Below are positions 32,697 to 42,571 of a DNA stretch of 64,000 nucleotides, piece after piece. A program made the position numbers and the translations under genes. The notes below the pieces were generated by a model. The model was not told where the DNA came from and ran no database searches. It saw only the letters and a program-made list of their open reading frames with translations. Within the stretch, counting starts at the first letter, position 1. The number at the start of each line of letters is the position of its first letter. Location of the stretch: assembly GCA_949840775.1 (NCBI GenBank), contig CATKXO010000012.1, positions 1 through 64,000 on the forward strand, written 5' to 3'. The stretch comes from an uncultured bacterium (GTDB lineage Bacteria > Bacillota > Clostridia > Oscillospirales > Oscillospiraceae).

Positions 32697-34787
32697 CTAA
32701 TTAAAAATATCCGGCGTGTCGGCAAAGAGCCGGCGCACCCGCTCCCAGACGGGCCGGTTTTCCGGGGCGGACAGCTGGGGGTCCTGCTCCAGCAGGGATC
32801 GGGCGGCCTCCTGGGCCTCGCTGAACAGGCGCATGTCCCCGGCCAGGTCGGCCAGCTTCATCTGGGGCAGGCCATGCTGCCGGTTTCCGAAGAAATCGCC
32901 GGGCCCCCTGGCCTTCAAATCCTCCTCAGAGATTTTGAAGCCGTCGGTGGTAGAGGCCAGGGTGTGGAGCCGCTCCATGGCCTCCAGGCTGCGGGTGCCG
33001 GTGATGAGGACGCAGTGGGACTGGTGCTTTCCTCTCCCCACCCTTCCCCGGAGCTGGTGGAGCTGGCTCAGGCCGAAGCGGTCGGCGTTTTCGATGATGA
33101 TGATGGAGGCGTTGGGCACGTCCACCCCCACCTCCACCACGGTGGTGGCCACCAGCACCTGGGTCTCTCCCCCGGCAAAGGCGGCCATGGCCGCCTCCTT
33201 CTCCCGGGGCTTCATCTTCCCGTGGAGAATCCCCACCCGCAGGTCCGGAAAGACCTCCTTTTGGAGCGTTTCCGCATAGGTCTTGACGGCCTTCAAATTC
33301 AGGGCGGGACTCTCCTCCCCAGGCAGGGCGGCGTCCGGGTTCTCCTCCACCGCGGGGCAGATGATATAGGCCTGCCGCCCCTCCCGGACCTGCTTGCGGA
33401 CAAAGCCATACATCCGCTGGCGCTTGTCCTCCCGGACCACATAGGTGGAGATGGGGGTGCGGCCCGGCGGGAGCTGGTCAATAACGGAGACATCCAGGTC
33501 CCCGTAGATAATCAGGGCCAGGGTGCGGGGGATGGGAGTGGCGGACATGACCAGCACGTGGGGGACGGTCCCCTCGCCGCTCTTGGCGGCCAGAGCCGCC
33601 CGCTGCGCCACCCCGAAGCGGTGCTGCTCGTCGGCCACGATGAGGGCCAGGCTGCGGAAGGCCACTCCCTCAGAGATGAGGGCGTGGGTGCCCACCACAA
33701 AGTCGATCTCCCCCTCAGCCAGGGCCGTCCGGGTCTTCTTTTTTTCCGCCGCTTTCATGGAACCGGTAAGCAGTCCCACCCGCACCCCCGCAGGGGCCAG
33801 CAGCTGAGACAGGGACCGGTAGTGCTGCTCGGCCAGCACCTCGGTAGGGGCCATCAGGGCCCCCTGATGCCCGCCCCTGGCGCACAGCCAGCCGGCGCAG
33901 GCGGCCACAGCGGTCTTGCCCGAGCCCACATCCCCCTGGACCAGCCGGTTCATGGGCCGGCCCGAGGCCATGTCAGAGGCCACCTCGTCCATCACACGGC
34001 TCTGGGCGCCGGTGGGGACAAAGGGTAGCAGGGAGAGAAATTCCTCCTTGGGCCGGGGCGGGATGGAGACGCCTGTTCCCGCCCTGTCCCGGCGGTCCTT
34101 CAAAAAGCTGAGGCCCACTGCCAGGTAAAACAGCTCCTCAAAGGCCAGCCGCCGCCGGGCCAGGTCCAGGGCCCCCTCGTCCTCCGGAAAGTGGATGTTT
34201 TTCACGGCAAACTCCGCCGCTGCCAGCCGGTGGGCCTGCCGGATGTGCTGGGGCAGGGTTTCAGGCATCCCTTCGGCACAGGGCAGGGCCTGCCGGGCCA
34301 GGGAGGCCAGCAGGTGGTTGGAGATTCCCGCCGTCAGCCGGTAGACGGGCATGATGCAGCCGGTAAAGCTCTGCTTTCCCGCCCGCTCAAAGATGGGGTT
34401 GACCATGGTGCGGCGGCGGCCCTGGACCTCCACCGCGCCATAAAAGATATACTCCTCCCCCGCCCGGATGGCCCGCTCCACATATCCCTGGTTGAAAAAG
34501 GTGAGGTGGAGGGCGGCGGTGTGGTCCACCACCTTCACCTGGACCAGCTCCAGCCCCTTGCGGATGCGGGACAGCCGGGGGTGCTCCGCGGCTACGGCGG
34601 AGACGCACACCCGCCCCTCCGCCGGGGCGTCCTGGATGCTGTACACCTTCCGCCGGTCCTCATAGTCCCGGGGGTACCAGGCCAGCAGGTCGCCGGCCTT
34701 GGACAGGCCCAGCTTCTCCAGCTTTTTGGCCCGGGCCTCTCCCACGCCGGGGAAGTCGGTGAGGGGCGTGTCTCGGGTGACGGCCAT
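32697..34787 (-). CDS. recG: ATP-dependent DNA helicase RecG
   Basis: 696-residue helicase for stalled forks and Holliday junctions. The start follows AAAGGAGG. N-terminal wedge and OB region: DFPGVGEARAKKLEKLGL, LLAWYPRDYEDRR, VQVKVVDHTAALHLTFFNQ. Helicase motifs: Walker A VQGDVGSGKTAVA, motif II ADEQHRFG, motif III VMSATPIPRTLAL, motif V VATTVVEVGVDVPNA, motif VI QLRGRVGRGKHQS. Complete and of normal length. It heads a leftward group recG, GNAT, C_GCAxxG_C_C. Confidence 0.97.
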   Translation of the reverse strand: MAVTRDTPLTDFPGVGEARAKKLEKLGLSKAGDLLAWYPRDYEDRRKVYSIQDAPAEGRVCVSAVAAEHPRLSRIRKGLELVQVKVVDHTAALHLTFFNQGYVERAIRAGEEYIFYGAVEVQGRRRTMVNPIFERAGKQSFTGCIMPVYRLTAGISNHLLASLARQALPCAEGMPETLPQHIRQAHRLAAAEFAVKNIHFPEDEGALDLARRRLAFEELFYLAVGLSFLKDRRDRAGTGVSIPPRPKEEFLSLLPFVPTGAQSRVMDEVASDMASGRPMNRLVQGDVGSGKTAVAACAGWLCARGGHQGALMAPTEVLAEQHYRSLSQLLAPAGVRVGLLTGSMKAAEKKKTRTALAEGEIDFVVGTHALISEGVAFRSLALIVADEQHRFGVAQRAALAAKSGEGTVPHVLVMSATPIPRTLALIIYGDLDVSVIDQLPPGRTPISTYVVREDKRQRMYGFVRKQVREGRQAYIICPAVEENPDAALPGEESPALNLKAVKTYAETLQKEVFPDLRVGILHGKMKPREKEAAMAAFAGGETQVLVATTVVEVGVDVPNASIIIIENADRFGLSQLHQLRGRVGRGKHQSHCVLITGTRSLEAMERLHTLASTTDGFKISEEDLKARGPGDFFGNRQHGLPQMKLADLAGDMRLFSEAQEAARSLLEQDPQLSAPENRPVWERVRRLFADTPDIFN

Positions 34788-34902
34788 GGGGCCGGCCTCC
34801 TTTCCAATGCGGTTTCCCCTATTCTACCACAGCTTGACCGGGGAGTAAAGGCGAAGAATGGGACTTGCCACCAGAGCCAGGGCCCGGTATAATGTAGGAA
34901 AA

Positions 34903-34966
34903 CGGCGTGCCCAGTGGTCACGCCCTACACAGAACGCCAGTAGGGCGCGACGACCCGGCGCGCCGC
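34903..34966. repeat. Paired headed palindromes, copy 3
   Basis: GGCGTG...CACGCCCTAC at 34903-34928 and GTAGGGCGCG...CGCGCCG at 34940-34966. The GTAGG heads face each other, 11 bases apart. It fills the recG-dehydrogenase gap. Confidence 0.7.
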
Positions 34967-35003
34967 TGTAGATCCGCCCGAAATTAAGAAAGGAGCACCG
35001 CCC

Positions 35004-35936
35004 ATGTCCGAGTATATTTTAAACCTCCTTCCCCTCCACGAGGGGGAGCGGGAGAAATTTGAGGCCATCGCCCCCGACGCCGTCCACGTCTACGCCCGCA
35101 GGAGCACCGTCACGGCGGAACAGCTGGCCGCTGCCACCATTATCTTCGGCTGGCCCCGGGAGGAGAGCATGAAGGAGGCCGTCAGCCTGAAGTGGTTCCA
35201 GTCCATGTGGGCGGGCACCGAGGAGTATAACGGCTGTCTCCCCCAGGGGGTCATCTTTACCTCCTCCAGCGGCTCCAACAGCCGCAGCGTGGCCGAGCAC
35301 ATGCTCACCGGCCTGATGGCCGTCTGCCGCCGCCTGCCCACCTATCTGGACAGCCAGCGCGCCCACGTCTGGAAGGATGAGGGCCCCATGAAGACCATCC
35401 TGGGGGGCACCGTTCTGGTAATAGGCGCGGGCCATGTGGGGGCCGATTTCGCCAGGCTGTGCCAGGGCCTGGGGGCCAGAACCATCGGCCTGAAGCGAAG
35501 GATTGCCGGCCCCATCGGCGGCTTCGACGAGGTCCGCACCATGGATGAGCTGGACCGGCTTCTCCCCCAGGCCGACGTGGTGGCCCTCACCCTGCCCCAC
35601 TCCCCTCAAACGGTTGGGCTGATGAATGAAAGCCGCATTGCTCTGATGAAGGACGGCGCCGTCCTCATCAGTGCCGGCCGGGGCTCTGTGCTGGACCAGG
35701 ACGCGCTGGTAAGGGCTATGCAGGCCGGCAAGCTGTGGGGCGCCGCCCTGGATGTCACCGACCCGGAACCCCTTCCCCCGGACAGTCCCCTGTGGGATGT
35801 CCCCAACCTGCTCCTCACCCCCCATGTGGCCGGGGGCATGCGGCTGGAAATCACCCGCCGCAAATGCGTGGAGATGGCTCAGGAGAACCTGCGGCGGTAT
35901 CTGGCTGGGGAACAGCTGGAAAATTTGGTGAAATGA
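35004..35936 (+). CDS. D-2-hydroxyacid dehydrogenase family protein
   Basis: 310-residue NAD(P)-dependent enzyme with AAAGGAGC before the start. Rossmann fingerprint VLVIGAGHVGADFARL (GxGxxG). Catalytic triad elements: Arg in ISAGRGSVLD, Glu in DVTDPEPLPPDSPLW and His in LLTPHVAGG. The N-terminal lid is divergent (WPREESMKEAVSLKWFQSMWAGTEEY), like the GhrA or DdpA-type subgroup. Probably reduces a 2-keto acid. Monocistronic, between repeat copy 3 and a convergent gene pair. Confidence 0.92.
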   Translation: MSEYILNLLPLHEGEREKFEAIAPDAVHVYARRSTVTAEQLAAATIIFGWPREESMKEAVSLKWFQSMWAGTEEYNGCLPQGVIFTSSSGSNSRSVAEHMLTGLMAVCRRLPTYLDSQRAHVWKDEGPMKTILGGTVLVIGAGHVGADFARLCQGLGARTIGLKRRIAGPIGGFDEVRTMDELDRLLPQADVVALTLPHSPQTVGLMNESRIALMKDGAVLISAGRGSVLDQDALVRAMQAGKLWGAALDVTDPEPLPPDSPLWDVPNLLLTPHVAGGMRLEITRRKCVEMAQENLRRYLAGEQLENLVK

Positions 35937-35974
35937 GAAAATGGCCCCGGCGCAACTGCGCGGGGCCACTTCTG

Positions 35975-36229
35975 CTAACCCTTCCAGTCCCACCAATTCT
36001 GCCTGTCCGGGGGACAGCTTCCATGTTCGGCATAGTGGACGGCCAGCCGGTAGACGTACAGCACGCACCGGTCCACCTGACAGCCCTGAGACAGGCAGTC
36101 CCGGCGGTACAGCTCCTCCGGGTCCTGTCCCTTCAGGCTGTCCAGGGTGGCGCAGCCAATCCGCTCCAGGTGCCGGGCCATGTTGGGCCCCACGCCGGGG
36201 ATAGCCTCCAGCTCTGACTTTTTCCTCAT
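35975..36229 (-). CDS. Cdd1-like helix-hairpin-helix protein
   Basis: 84-residue protein, MRKKSELEAIPGVGPNMARHLERIG, matching the Pfam pathogenicity-locus Cdd1 family. The HhH element IPGVGPNMARHL suggests nucleic-acid binding, and CLSQGCQVDRCVLYVYRLAVHYAEH is the conserved Cys region. Its start overlaps the stop of the Uma2-family nuclease gene by 4 bases (ATGA), so the two are co-translated. Biological role undefined. Confidence 0.88.
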   Translation of the reverse strand: MRKKSELEAIPGVGPNMARHLERIGCATLDSLKGQDPEELYRRDCLSQGCQVDRCVLYVYRLAVHYAEHGSCPPDRQNWWDWKG

Positions 36230-36798
36230 GCGGGAAACACCTTGCTCAGCTCGATGAAGCAGCCGTCCAGAACGTTGACCTTGGCCACGTCCTTTGGTCC
36301 ATAGACCTCGTGGAGCTGCAAACTGCTGCCGTTGAGCAAAAAGACCTGGACTGTCTTTTGCTCCGGGGAGACCACCCAGTACTCCCGGACCCCGGCCCGC
36401 TGATACAGATTCAATTTGACCAGCAGGTCGTGCCGGGTGCTGGAGGGGGAGAGTATCTCCAGCGTCAGATCGGGCGCGCCCTTGCAGCCGCGCTCGTCCA
36501 GCTGATCCCGGTCGCAGACAATGGAGATGTCCGGTTGTACCACCGTCTGCACATCCTCCGGCCGGTCGCCCTCCCGCTCAAAAAGGCGGACATCAAAGGG
36601 CGCGGAGATCACACGGCATTTCTTCCCTTCCAGATAATTTGCGATCTGGCGATACAGTTCTCCGCTGACCAACTGATGGATGGTAGACGGAGAGGCCAGC
36701 ATAATCGCTTCTCCGTCGATCAATTCATAGCGTTCCGGACCTTCCCACGACAAATAGTCCGCATAGGTATATTGCTCTTTTTTTGCTGGCAGTGCCAT
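36226..36798 (-). CDS. Uma2-family (PD-(D/E)XK-like) endonuclease
   Basis: 190-residue protein with AAGGAGG upstream. Family hallmarks: YTYADYLSWEGPERYELIDGEAIML, PSTIHQLVSGELYRQIANYL, VQPDISIVCDRDQLDERG and APDLTLEILSPSSTRHDLLVKLNLYQRAGVREYWVV. The acidic PD..ExK-like core is present (PDLTLEILS with Lys downstream). Uma2 proteins are widespread and often associated with mobile DNA, but their substrate is not settled. Overlaps the Cdd1-like gene. Lies 12 bases after the asnS stop on the same strand, so it may be co-transcribed with asnS. Confidence 0.9.
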   Translation of the reverse strand: MALPAKKEQYTYADYLSWEGPERYELIDGEAIMLASPSTIHQLVSGELYRQIANYLEGKKCRVISAPFDVRLFEREGDRPEDVQTVVQPDISIVCDRDQLDERGCKGAPDLTLEILSPSSTRHDLLVKLNLYQRAGVREYWVVSPEQKTVQVFLLNGSSLQLHEVYGPKDVAKVNVLDGCFIELSKVFPA

Positions 36799-36810
36799 GC
36801 CGTTTCCTCC

Positions 36811-38205
36811 TTAAAACTCCGCGTTGCCCACGGTGCGGGGGTGGGGCAGGGTGTCACGGATGTTGTTGATGCCGGTGAGGTACATCACCATCCGCTCAAA
36901 GCCCAGGCCGTAGCCGGCGTGGCGGCAGGAACCGAAACGCCGCAGGTCCAGATACCACCAGTAGTCGTGGGGGTCCATGCCCAGCTCCCGGATGCGGGCC
37001 TCCAGCACCTCATACCGCTCCTCGCGCTGGCTTCCGCCGATGATCTCCCCGATGCCGGGCACCAGGCAGTCGGCGGCGGCCACGGTTTTGCCGTCGTCGT
37101 TGAGGCGCATATAAAAGGCCTTGATCTCCTTGGGGTAGTCGGTGACGAAGACCGGGCGCTTGTACACCTGCTCGGTGAGGTAGCGCTCGTGCTCGGTCTG
37201 GAGGTCACAGCCCCAGTCCACCTTGAAGTCGAACTTGTCGTTGTTCTTCTTGAGGATCTCCACCGCCTCGGTGTAGCTCACCCGGCCGAAGTCGGAGGAG
37301 GCCACGTGCTCCAGCCGCTCCTTCAGGCCCTTGTCCACAAAGGAGTTGAAGAAGGCGATCTCGTCGGGGCACTTGGCCAGTACGGTCTTGATGACGTACT
37401 TAATCATGGCCTCGGCGTTGTCCATATAGTCGCCCAGGTCGGCGAAGGCCATCTCGGGCTCGATCATCCAGAACTCGGCGGCGTGGCGCTGGGTGTTGGA
37501 GTTCTCCGCCCGGAAGGTGGGGCCGAAGGTGTACACGTTGCCGAAGGCCATGGCGAAGTTCTCAGCGTTGAGCTGGCCGGAGACGGTGAGGCTGGTCTGT
37601 TTGCCGAAGAAATCCTTCGTATAGTCCACCTGGCCGTCCCCGGTGCGGGGCAGGTTGTTCAGGTCCAGGGTGGTCACCTGGAACATCTCCCCGGCCCCCT
37701 CGCAGTCGGAGCCGGTGATGATGGGGGTGTGGACATAGACGAAGCCCTGATCCTGGAAGAAGCAGTGGATGGCGTGGGCGGCCACGGAGCGCACCCGGAA
37801 GGCGGCGGAAAACAGGTTGGTCCGGGGGCGCAGGTGCTGGATGGAGCGCAGATACTCCACGCTGTGGCGCTTCTTCTGCAGGGGGTAGTCGGGGGTGGAG
37901 GGGCCCTCCACCGCGATGGAGGAGGCCTTCACCTCCAGGGGCTGCTTGGCCTCCGGCGTGAGCACCACCTCCCCCTTGACGATGAGGGCGGCCCCCACGT
38001 TCTGGCCGGCGATCTCCTTAAAGTTGGCCAGGACGTTGGCGTCCATGACCACCTGGAGGTTTTTGAAGCAGGAGCCGTCGTTGAGCTCGATGAAGCCGAA
38101 GGTCTTCATGTCCCGGATGGTCCGGGCCCAGCCCATCACGGTGACGGTCTGTCCGTCTAACTGCTCCTGGCGGTTAAAAATAGCGGCGATGGTGATGCGT
38201 TCCAT
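36811..38205 (-). CDS. asnS: Asparaginyl-tRNA synthetase
   Basis: 464-residue class IIb synthetase. The start [20 protein letters not shown] follows GGAGAGGA. The N-terminal OB-fold anticodon-binding domain ([21 protein letters not shown]) is followed by class II motif 1 near [20 protein letters not shown], motif 2 [25 protein letters not shown] and motif 3 [15 protein letters not shown]. Length and motifs are complete. A strong promoter lies 78-106 bases upstream; no T-box was seen. Confidence 0.97.
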   Translation of the reverse strand: MERITIAAIFNRQEQLDGQTVTVMGWARTIRDMKTFGFIELNDGSCFKNLQVVMDANVLANFKEIAGQNVGAALIVKGEVVLTPEAKQPLEVKASSIAVEGPSTPDYPLQKKRHSVEYLRSIQHLRPRTNLFSAAFRVRSVAAHAIHCFFQDQGFVYVHTPIITGSDCEGAGEMFQVTTLDLNNLPRTGDGQVDYTKDFFGKQTSLTVSGQLNAENFAMAFGNVYTFGPTFRAENSNTQRHAAEFWMIEPEMAFADLGDYMDNAEAMIKYVIKTVLAKCPDEIAFFNSFVDKGLKERLEHVASSDFGRVSYTEAVEILKKNNDKFDFKVDWGCDLQTEHERYLTEQVYKRPVFVTDYPKEIKAFYMRLNDDGKTVAAADCLVPGIGEIIGGSQREERYEVLEARIRELGMDPHDYWWYLDLRRFGSCRHAGYGLGFERMVMYLTGINNIRDTLPHPRTVGNAEF

Positions 38206-38282
38206 ATTGATCCTCTCCAAATCGTGCAAAAATCGTTGGCCGCCGCCGGAATATCGGGCGGGACCGGTGTTCAGACCTGTCT

Positions 38283-38311
38283 ATTATAATGCTTTTTTTC
38301 CTTCCTGACAA
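38283..38311 (-). promoter_or_regulatory. Vegetative promoter of asnS
   Basis: Minus-strand TTGTCA (38311-38306), 17-bp spacer and TATAAT (38288-38283). Confidence 0.8.
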
Positions 38312-38358
38312 GTATTTGCAGATGGGTTTATTTTAACGGAAAATTACTGCGGTTCGCT

Positions 38359-38387
38359 TTGACAACCTGGGGTTGATGTGGTATACT
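38359..38387 (+). promoter_or_regulatory. Promoter of the hybrid-kinase operon
   Basis: Consensus TTGACA, 17-bp spacer and TATACT (38382-38387), 85 bases before the gene. Confidence 0.85.
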
Positions 38388-38471
38388 ATAGCCTGAGTGA
38401 TTATCTGTCCCGTTGCGGACAGCGGCAGTTTACCGGCGGCAAAGGGCCTGGCAGACGAAGGAGTGAACAAC

Positions 38472-41027
38472 ATGAGACACAATAAGGTCCGCGGCGCTCT
38501 CAGCAAGTGGAGCAGTTGGCGGATCCTCTGGATATTGGGCCTGTTTGTTGCGGTGGCGGCGGTTGGAATGCTGGTCAGCCAGCAGCTGCTGCTGGACAAC
38601 GCCAGAACCATGGGCAAGAATCTGGTCACCAGCTACTCCAATGACGAAAACAATCAGCTCAGCGAATACGACCGCATCCTGACTATGGCCATGTTCTATA
38701 TGGAGGACATGGACAAGCAGGGCGCGGACTCAGAGGAGTTTGAGACGTGGCTGGTGGACTTTTTTGATAAAAGCACCGCCTTAATCAACGCCAACAGCCT
38801 GGATATCTACGCGGTGCTGAACGGACAGGTTATCTCCGTTGACGGGGTCCGGGGCTGGGATTACAGCTACGAAAATCAGTCCTGGTACCGGCAGGCTATG
38901 GAGGCGGAGGGCGAGGTGATTTATACCGACGCCTATGCCAGCGATGTCTATAACGGCCAGATGGTGGTCACCGTTGCCGTCTCCGCCGCCGGGAGCGACA
39001 ACGCCATTGCCTTTGACGTGCCGCTGGAGCATTTCCGGGCCGACCACACGGTTCAGGACCTGCCGGCGGGCGGCGCCTACTATGTGCTGGACCGCCGGGG
39101 CAGCCTGCTGTATTACAATATCCCCTTCGCCGCAGAGGAGGCGGACGTTCAGGTCTATGTGGAGAACCTATTCAACCGGGTAAACCGGGGGGAGCTGGAC
39201 GGCAAAGACAATTCCATCATCGGCATGCAGGGCCTTCAGCGGGGACTGTATTACCAGCGCACCGAAAACGACTGGCTGTGCATCCTCACTGTCCCCTATG
39301 AGACGCTGCTCCAGGGCGTGCAGAATATCCTGGTATACTACGGCATCGGTCTGGTGCTGTTCCTGGTCATCGCCATGGCCATGTGGCTCCGGGACCGGAA
39401 GCTGAGCCGTACGGCCAAGCGCACCACAGAGACGGTACAGGTTATGGGCGATATCTACTATGCCTTTTACCGCGTAAACATCCTGACAGGCACCTTTGAG
39501 ATGACAAAGCCCTCTGACTATGTTCGGGAGAGGATGTCAGGCGACACCGGCGACTATAACGAGCTGCTGAAGGTAATCGCCTCCGCCCTGGATGAGTGGA
39601 CCTCAGAGGACTTTATTCAAAACTTCACCCTGGAGAACATCCGCCAGCTGGTGGAGCAGGGCACCCGGGATTTCGGCGGCGAGTTTCTGCGGAAGTTTGG
39701 GGACGAGGAGCGCTGGATCAGCGTGCGGATGCTCACGGATCCGGAAAAAATCCCCAATGAGGTGGTCATCTGCTTCCGGGATGTGGAGAACGAGAAGGAG
39801 GAGCAGCAGCGTCAGGTCCGCCTGCTGAAGGGGGCCCTGTCCGCCGCCGAGCAGAGCGAGAAGTCCCAGCAGCAGTTTTTCTCCGTGATGAGCCACGATA
39901 TGCGCACCCCCCTGAACATCATCATCGGCATGACCGGCCTGGCCCTCCAGCCCAACTGCAAGCCGGACAAGATCAAGGACTACCTGAACAAGATTGGCGC
40001 CGCCAGCCAGCAGCTGCTGGCCCTCATCAACGACATTTTGGAGATTTCCCGGCTGGAGCAGGGCAATGTGTCCATGGAAATCAAGACCTTTGACCTGCGC
40101 ACCGCCATGGAGACCTGGGCCTCTCCCTTCCAGGCCCAGGCCCAGGCCCGCGACAAAATCTTTGAGCTGTCCATCGACATCAAGGACAGCCTGATTAAGG
40201 GCGACCCCGCCCGGCTGGGCCAGGTTATTAACAATCTGGTGTCCAACGCCATGAAGTTCACCCGGGAGGGGGATCATGTCTCCGTCTCCCTGCGCCAGAT
40301 GGACGAGGGTAAACGGAACAACTACCTTTTCGTCGTGGAGGACACCGGTTCCGGCATGTCAGAGGACTTTCTGCCCAAGCTCTTCGACCCCTATGAGCGT
40401 GAGGTCCGCTTTGGGGCCAAGGAGGTTATGGGGACCGGCCTGGGAATGCCCATTGTAAAGAACCTGGTTACCCGAATGGGGGGGCAGATTGCCGTCACCA
40501 GCACACTGGGCAAGGGCACCACCTTCTCAGTCACACTGCCCTTCGACGTGGGGGAACAGTCCCAGCACATCCCCGAGGCGGAGCCCCATGAGCTGGCTCA
40601 GCTGGACGGGCAGAACATTCTGCTGGCAGAGGACAATTTCCTGAATATGGAGATTGCCACCGAGCTGCTGCAAATGCGGGGTGCCAAGGTGACCCCGGCC
40701 ACTGACGGCCGCAAGGCGCTGGAGGCGTTCCAAGCCTCCCCGCCTGACTTTTTCGACGCCATTCTGATGGATATGCAGATGCCCAACATGGACGGCTGTG
40801 AAGCCACCCAGGCCATCCGGGCCCTGGACCGGCCCGATGCCAAGACCGTCCCGATTATCGCGCTGACGGCCAATGCTTTTGCCGAGGACATCACCCGTAC
40901 CGCTCAGGCGGGCATGAACGCCCATCTGGCCAAGCCTATCAACATCGAACTGCTTTGCGTAACCCTGACCAAGCTGATGTCCGAGCGCGGCAGCGCCCGT
41001 GACCCAAAAACAACAAAATGGGAGTGA
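38472..41027 (+). CDS. Hybrid sensor histidine kinase with C-terminal receiver
   Basis: 851-residue membrane kinase. The ATG at 38472 follows AAGGAG. Helix 1 is at about residues 17-37 (ILWILGLFVAVAAVGMLVSQ), an extracellular dCache-like sensor at 40-285 (YENQSWYRQAMEAEGEVIYTD is typical), helix 2 at about 287-308 and a PAS-like region to 450. The phosphoaccepting His is near 474 in SVMSHDMRTPLNIII; N box VINNLVSNAMKF; G boxes DTGSGM and GTGLGMPIVK. The receiver at about 713-835 has ILLAEDN, phosphoacceptor Asp in ILMDMQMPNMDG and Lys in HLAKPI. Followed by an HD-GYP response regulator and an Hpt protein, together a likely phosphorelay. Expressed from its own consensus promoter. Confidence 0.95.
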   Translation: MRHNKVRGALSKWSSWRILWILGLFVAVAAVGMLVSQQLLLDNARTMGKNLVTSYSNDENNQLSEYDRILTMAMFYMEDMDKQGADSEEFETWLVDFFDKSTALINANSLDIYAVLNGQVISVDGVRGWDYSYENQSWYRQAMEAEGEVIYTDAYASDVYNGQMVVTVAVSAAGSDNAIAFDVPLEHFRADHTVQDLPAGGAYYVLDRRGSLLYYNIPFAAEEADVQVYVENLFNRVNRGELDGKDNSIIGMQGLQRGLYYQRTENDWLCILTVPYETLLQGVQNILVYYGIGLVLFLVIAMAMWLRDRKLSRTAKRTTETVQVMGDIYYAFYRVNILTGTFEMTKPSDYVRERMSGDTGDYNELLKVIASALDEWTSEDFIQNFTLENIRQLVEQGTRDFGGEFLRKFGDEERWISVRMLTDPEKIPNEVVICFRDVENEKEEQQRQVRLLKGALSAAEQSEKSQQQFFSVMSHDMRTPLNIIIGMTGLALQPNCKPDKIKDYLNKIGAASQQLLALINDILEISRLEQGNVSMEIKTFDLRTAMETWASPFQAQAQARDKIFELSIDIKDSLIKGDPARLGQVINNLVSNAMKFTREGDHVSVSLRQMDEGKRNNYLFVVEDTGSGMSEDFLPKLFDPYEREVRFGAKEVMGTGLGMPIVKNLVTRMGGQIAVTSTLGKGTTFSVTLPFDVGEQSQHIPEAEPHELAQLDGQNILLAEDNFLNMEIATELLQMRGAKVTPATDGRKALEAFQASPPDFFDAILMDMQMPNMDGCEATQAIRALDRPDAKTVPIIALTANAFAEDITRTAQAGMNAHLAKPINIELLCVTLTKLMSERGSARDPKTTKWE

Positions 41028-41032
41028 GCTCT

Positions 41033-42571
41033 ATGGCCTCGAAGAGGCAGCAGCGTTGTACCATACTAATCGCGGACGACGTGCCTTATAACCGCGATTT
41101 TCTCCGCGCCATACTGGAGGACATGTATGATATTATTGAGGCGGAGGACGGCGAGGAGGCCGTAAAGATACTCCAACAGCGGGAGCAGGAGATATCTCTG
41201 CTGCTGCTGGACCTCAACATGCCCAACAAAGACGGATTCGGCGTGCTGGAGGACATGAACAAATACGGTTGGATTGACAGAGTGCCGGTGATTGTAATCA
41301 CCGGGGAGGATGACTCCAACTTTTTAAAGCGGGCTTACGACCTAGGCGTTACCGATTACCTCAGCCGCGCCTCTAACGTTGAGGTCATCCGGCGCCGGGC
41401 CAACAACACCATCATGCTCTACGTCAAGCAGCACCGCCTGGCCGCCATGGTGAATGAGCAGATATACCAAAAGGAGAAGGTCAACAACCTGATGATCTCC
41501 ATCCTCAGCCACATTGTAGAGTTCCGCAATGAGGAGAGCGGCCTGCACGTCCTCCACATCCAGACCATGACGGAGATTCTGCTGAAAAACCTGATGCGCA
41601 AAACCGACAAATACAAGCTGGACCGTGAGACCATCAACCTGATCAGCAACGCCTCTACGCTCCATGACGTGGGCAAAATCTGCATCCCCAGCGAGATTTT
41701 GAACAAGCCCGGCCGGTTCACCGATGAGGAATTTGCCATCATGAAGGGCCACTCCCAGATGGGGGCGGACATGATGAAGGGCGTCCCCTTCCAGAATGAG
41801 CCGCTGGTCAAATACGCCTACGAAATCTGCCGCTGGCACCATGAGCGGTACAACGGCAGGGGCTACCCCGACGGACTGGCGGGAGAGGATATCCCTATCT
41901 CCGCCCAGGTGGTCTCGCTGGCCGACGTATATGACGCCCTGACCAGCGAGCGGGTGTATAAGCCGGCCCACTCCCATGAAAAGGCCCTGTCCATGATCCT
42001 CAACGGCGAATGCGGCGCGTTCCAGCCCCTGCTGCTGGAGTGCCTGGTGGAAAGCAGCGACATTATCCAACGGGAAATGGCGGTGGACACCATTATCCGG
42101 GGCGACCAGCGGGCGATGGAAAATACGGCGGCTGAGATGATGCAGTATGAGGACCTGTCCACCACCGACCGGACCATGCGGATGCTGGAGCAGGAGCGGA
42201 CCATTCACCACTTCTTCTCCGCCGTCTCTCAGCAGATTCTGTTTGAATATACCTCGACCCCCTCTATGCTCACCCTATCCCCCTATGGCGCCCACTGCCT
42301 GGGGCTGGAGGAGACTACCATAGACCCCTACCACAACAAACATGTCCAGGACATCGCCAATCTGGACCAGCTTGCAGAGCTGGCGCAGCTGCTCCAGGGC
42401 ACCACTCCGGAGGACCCGCTGGTGGAGTACAACTGTAGTCTCTGCATAAACGGCCGGATCCAGCCGGTACATATTACCAGCCGGGCCATGTGGTCCGTGG
42501 AGGACCCTCCCCAATACACCGGTGCCATCGGTAAAGTGGAAGAATGCAAGAAAAAGGAGGACATCCAATGA
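41033..42571 (+). CDS. Response regulator with HD-GYP domain
   Basis: 512-residue protein. I use the ATG at 41033, directly behind GGGAGTGAG; an ATG at 41018 overlapping the kinase stop is also possible. Receiver at residues 8-130: TILIADDVPYNRDF, phosphoacceptor Asp near 60 in LLLLDLNMPNKDG. HD-GYP domain at about 160-350: HVLHIQTMTEILL, NASTLHDVGKICIP (HD) and HHERYNGRGYPDGLAGEDIP (GYP), with the complete motif expected for c-di-GMP hydrolysis. The C-terminal 160 residues are helical and unrecognised (LLECLVESSDIIQREMAVD). It links the phosphorelay to c-di-GMP turnover, although a receptor role cannot be excluded. Confidence 0.93.
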   Translation: MASKRQQRCTILIADDVPYNRDFLRAILEDMYDIIEAEDGEEAVKILQQREQEISLLLLDLNMPNKDGFGVLEDMNKYGWIDRVPVIVITGEDDSNFLKRAYDLGVTDYLSRASNVEVIRRRANNTIMLYVKQHRLAAMVNEQIYQKEKVNNLMISILSHIVEFRNEESGLHVLHIQTMTEILLKNLMRKTDKYKLDRETINLISNASTLHDVGKICIPSEILNKPGRFTDEEFAIMKGHSQMGADMMKGVPFQNEPLVKYAYEICRWHHERYNGRGYPDGLAGEDIPISAQVVSLADVYDALTSERVYKPAHSHEKALSMILNGECGAFQPLLLECLVESSDIIQREMAVDTIIRGDQRAMENTAAEMMQYEDLSTTDRTMRMLEQERTIHHFFSAVSQQILFEYTSTPSMLTLSPYGAHCLGLEETTIDPYHNKHVQDIANLDQLAELAQLLQGTTPEDPLVEYNCSLCINGRIQPVHITSRAMWSVEDPPQYTGAIGKVEECKKKEDIQ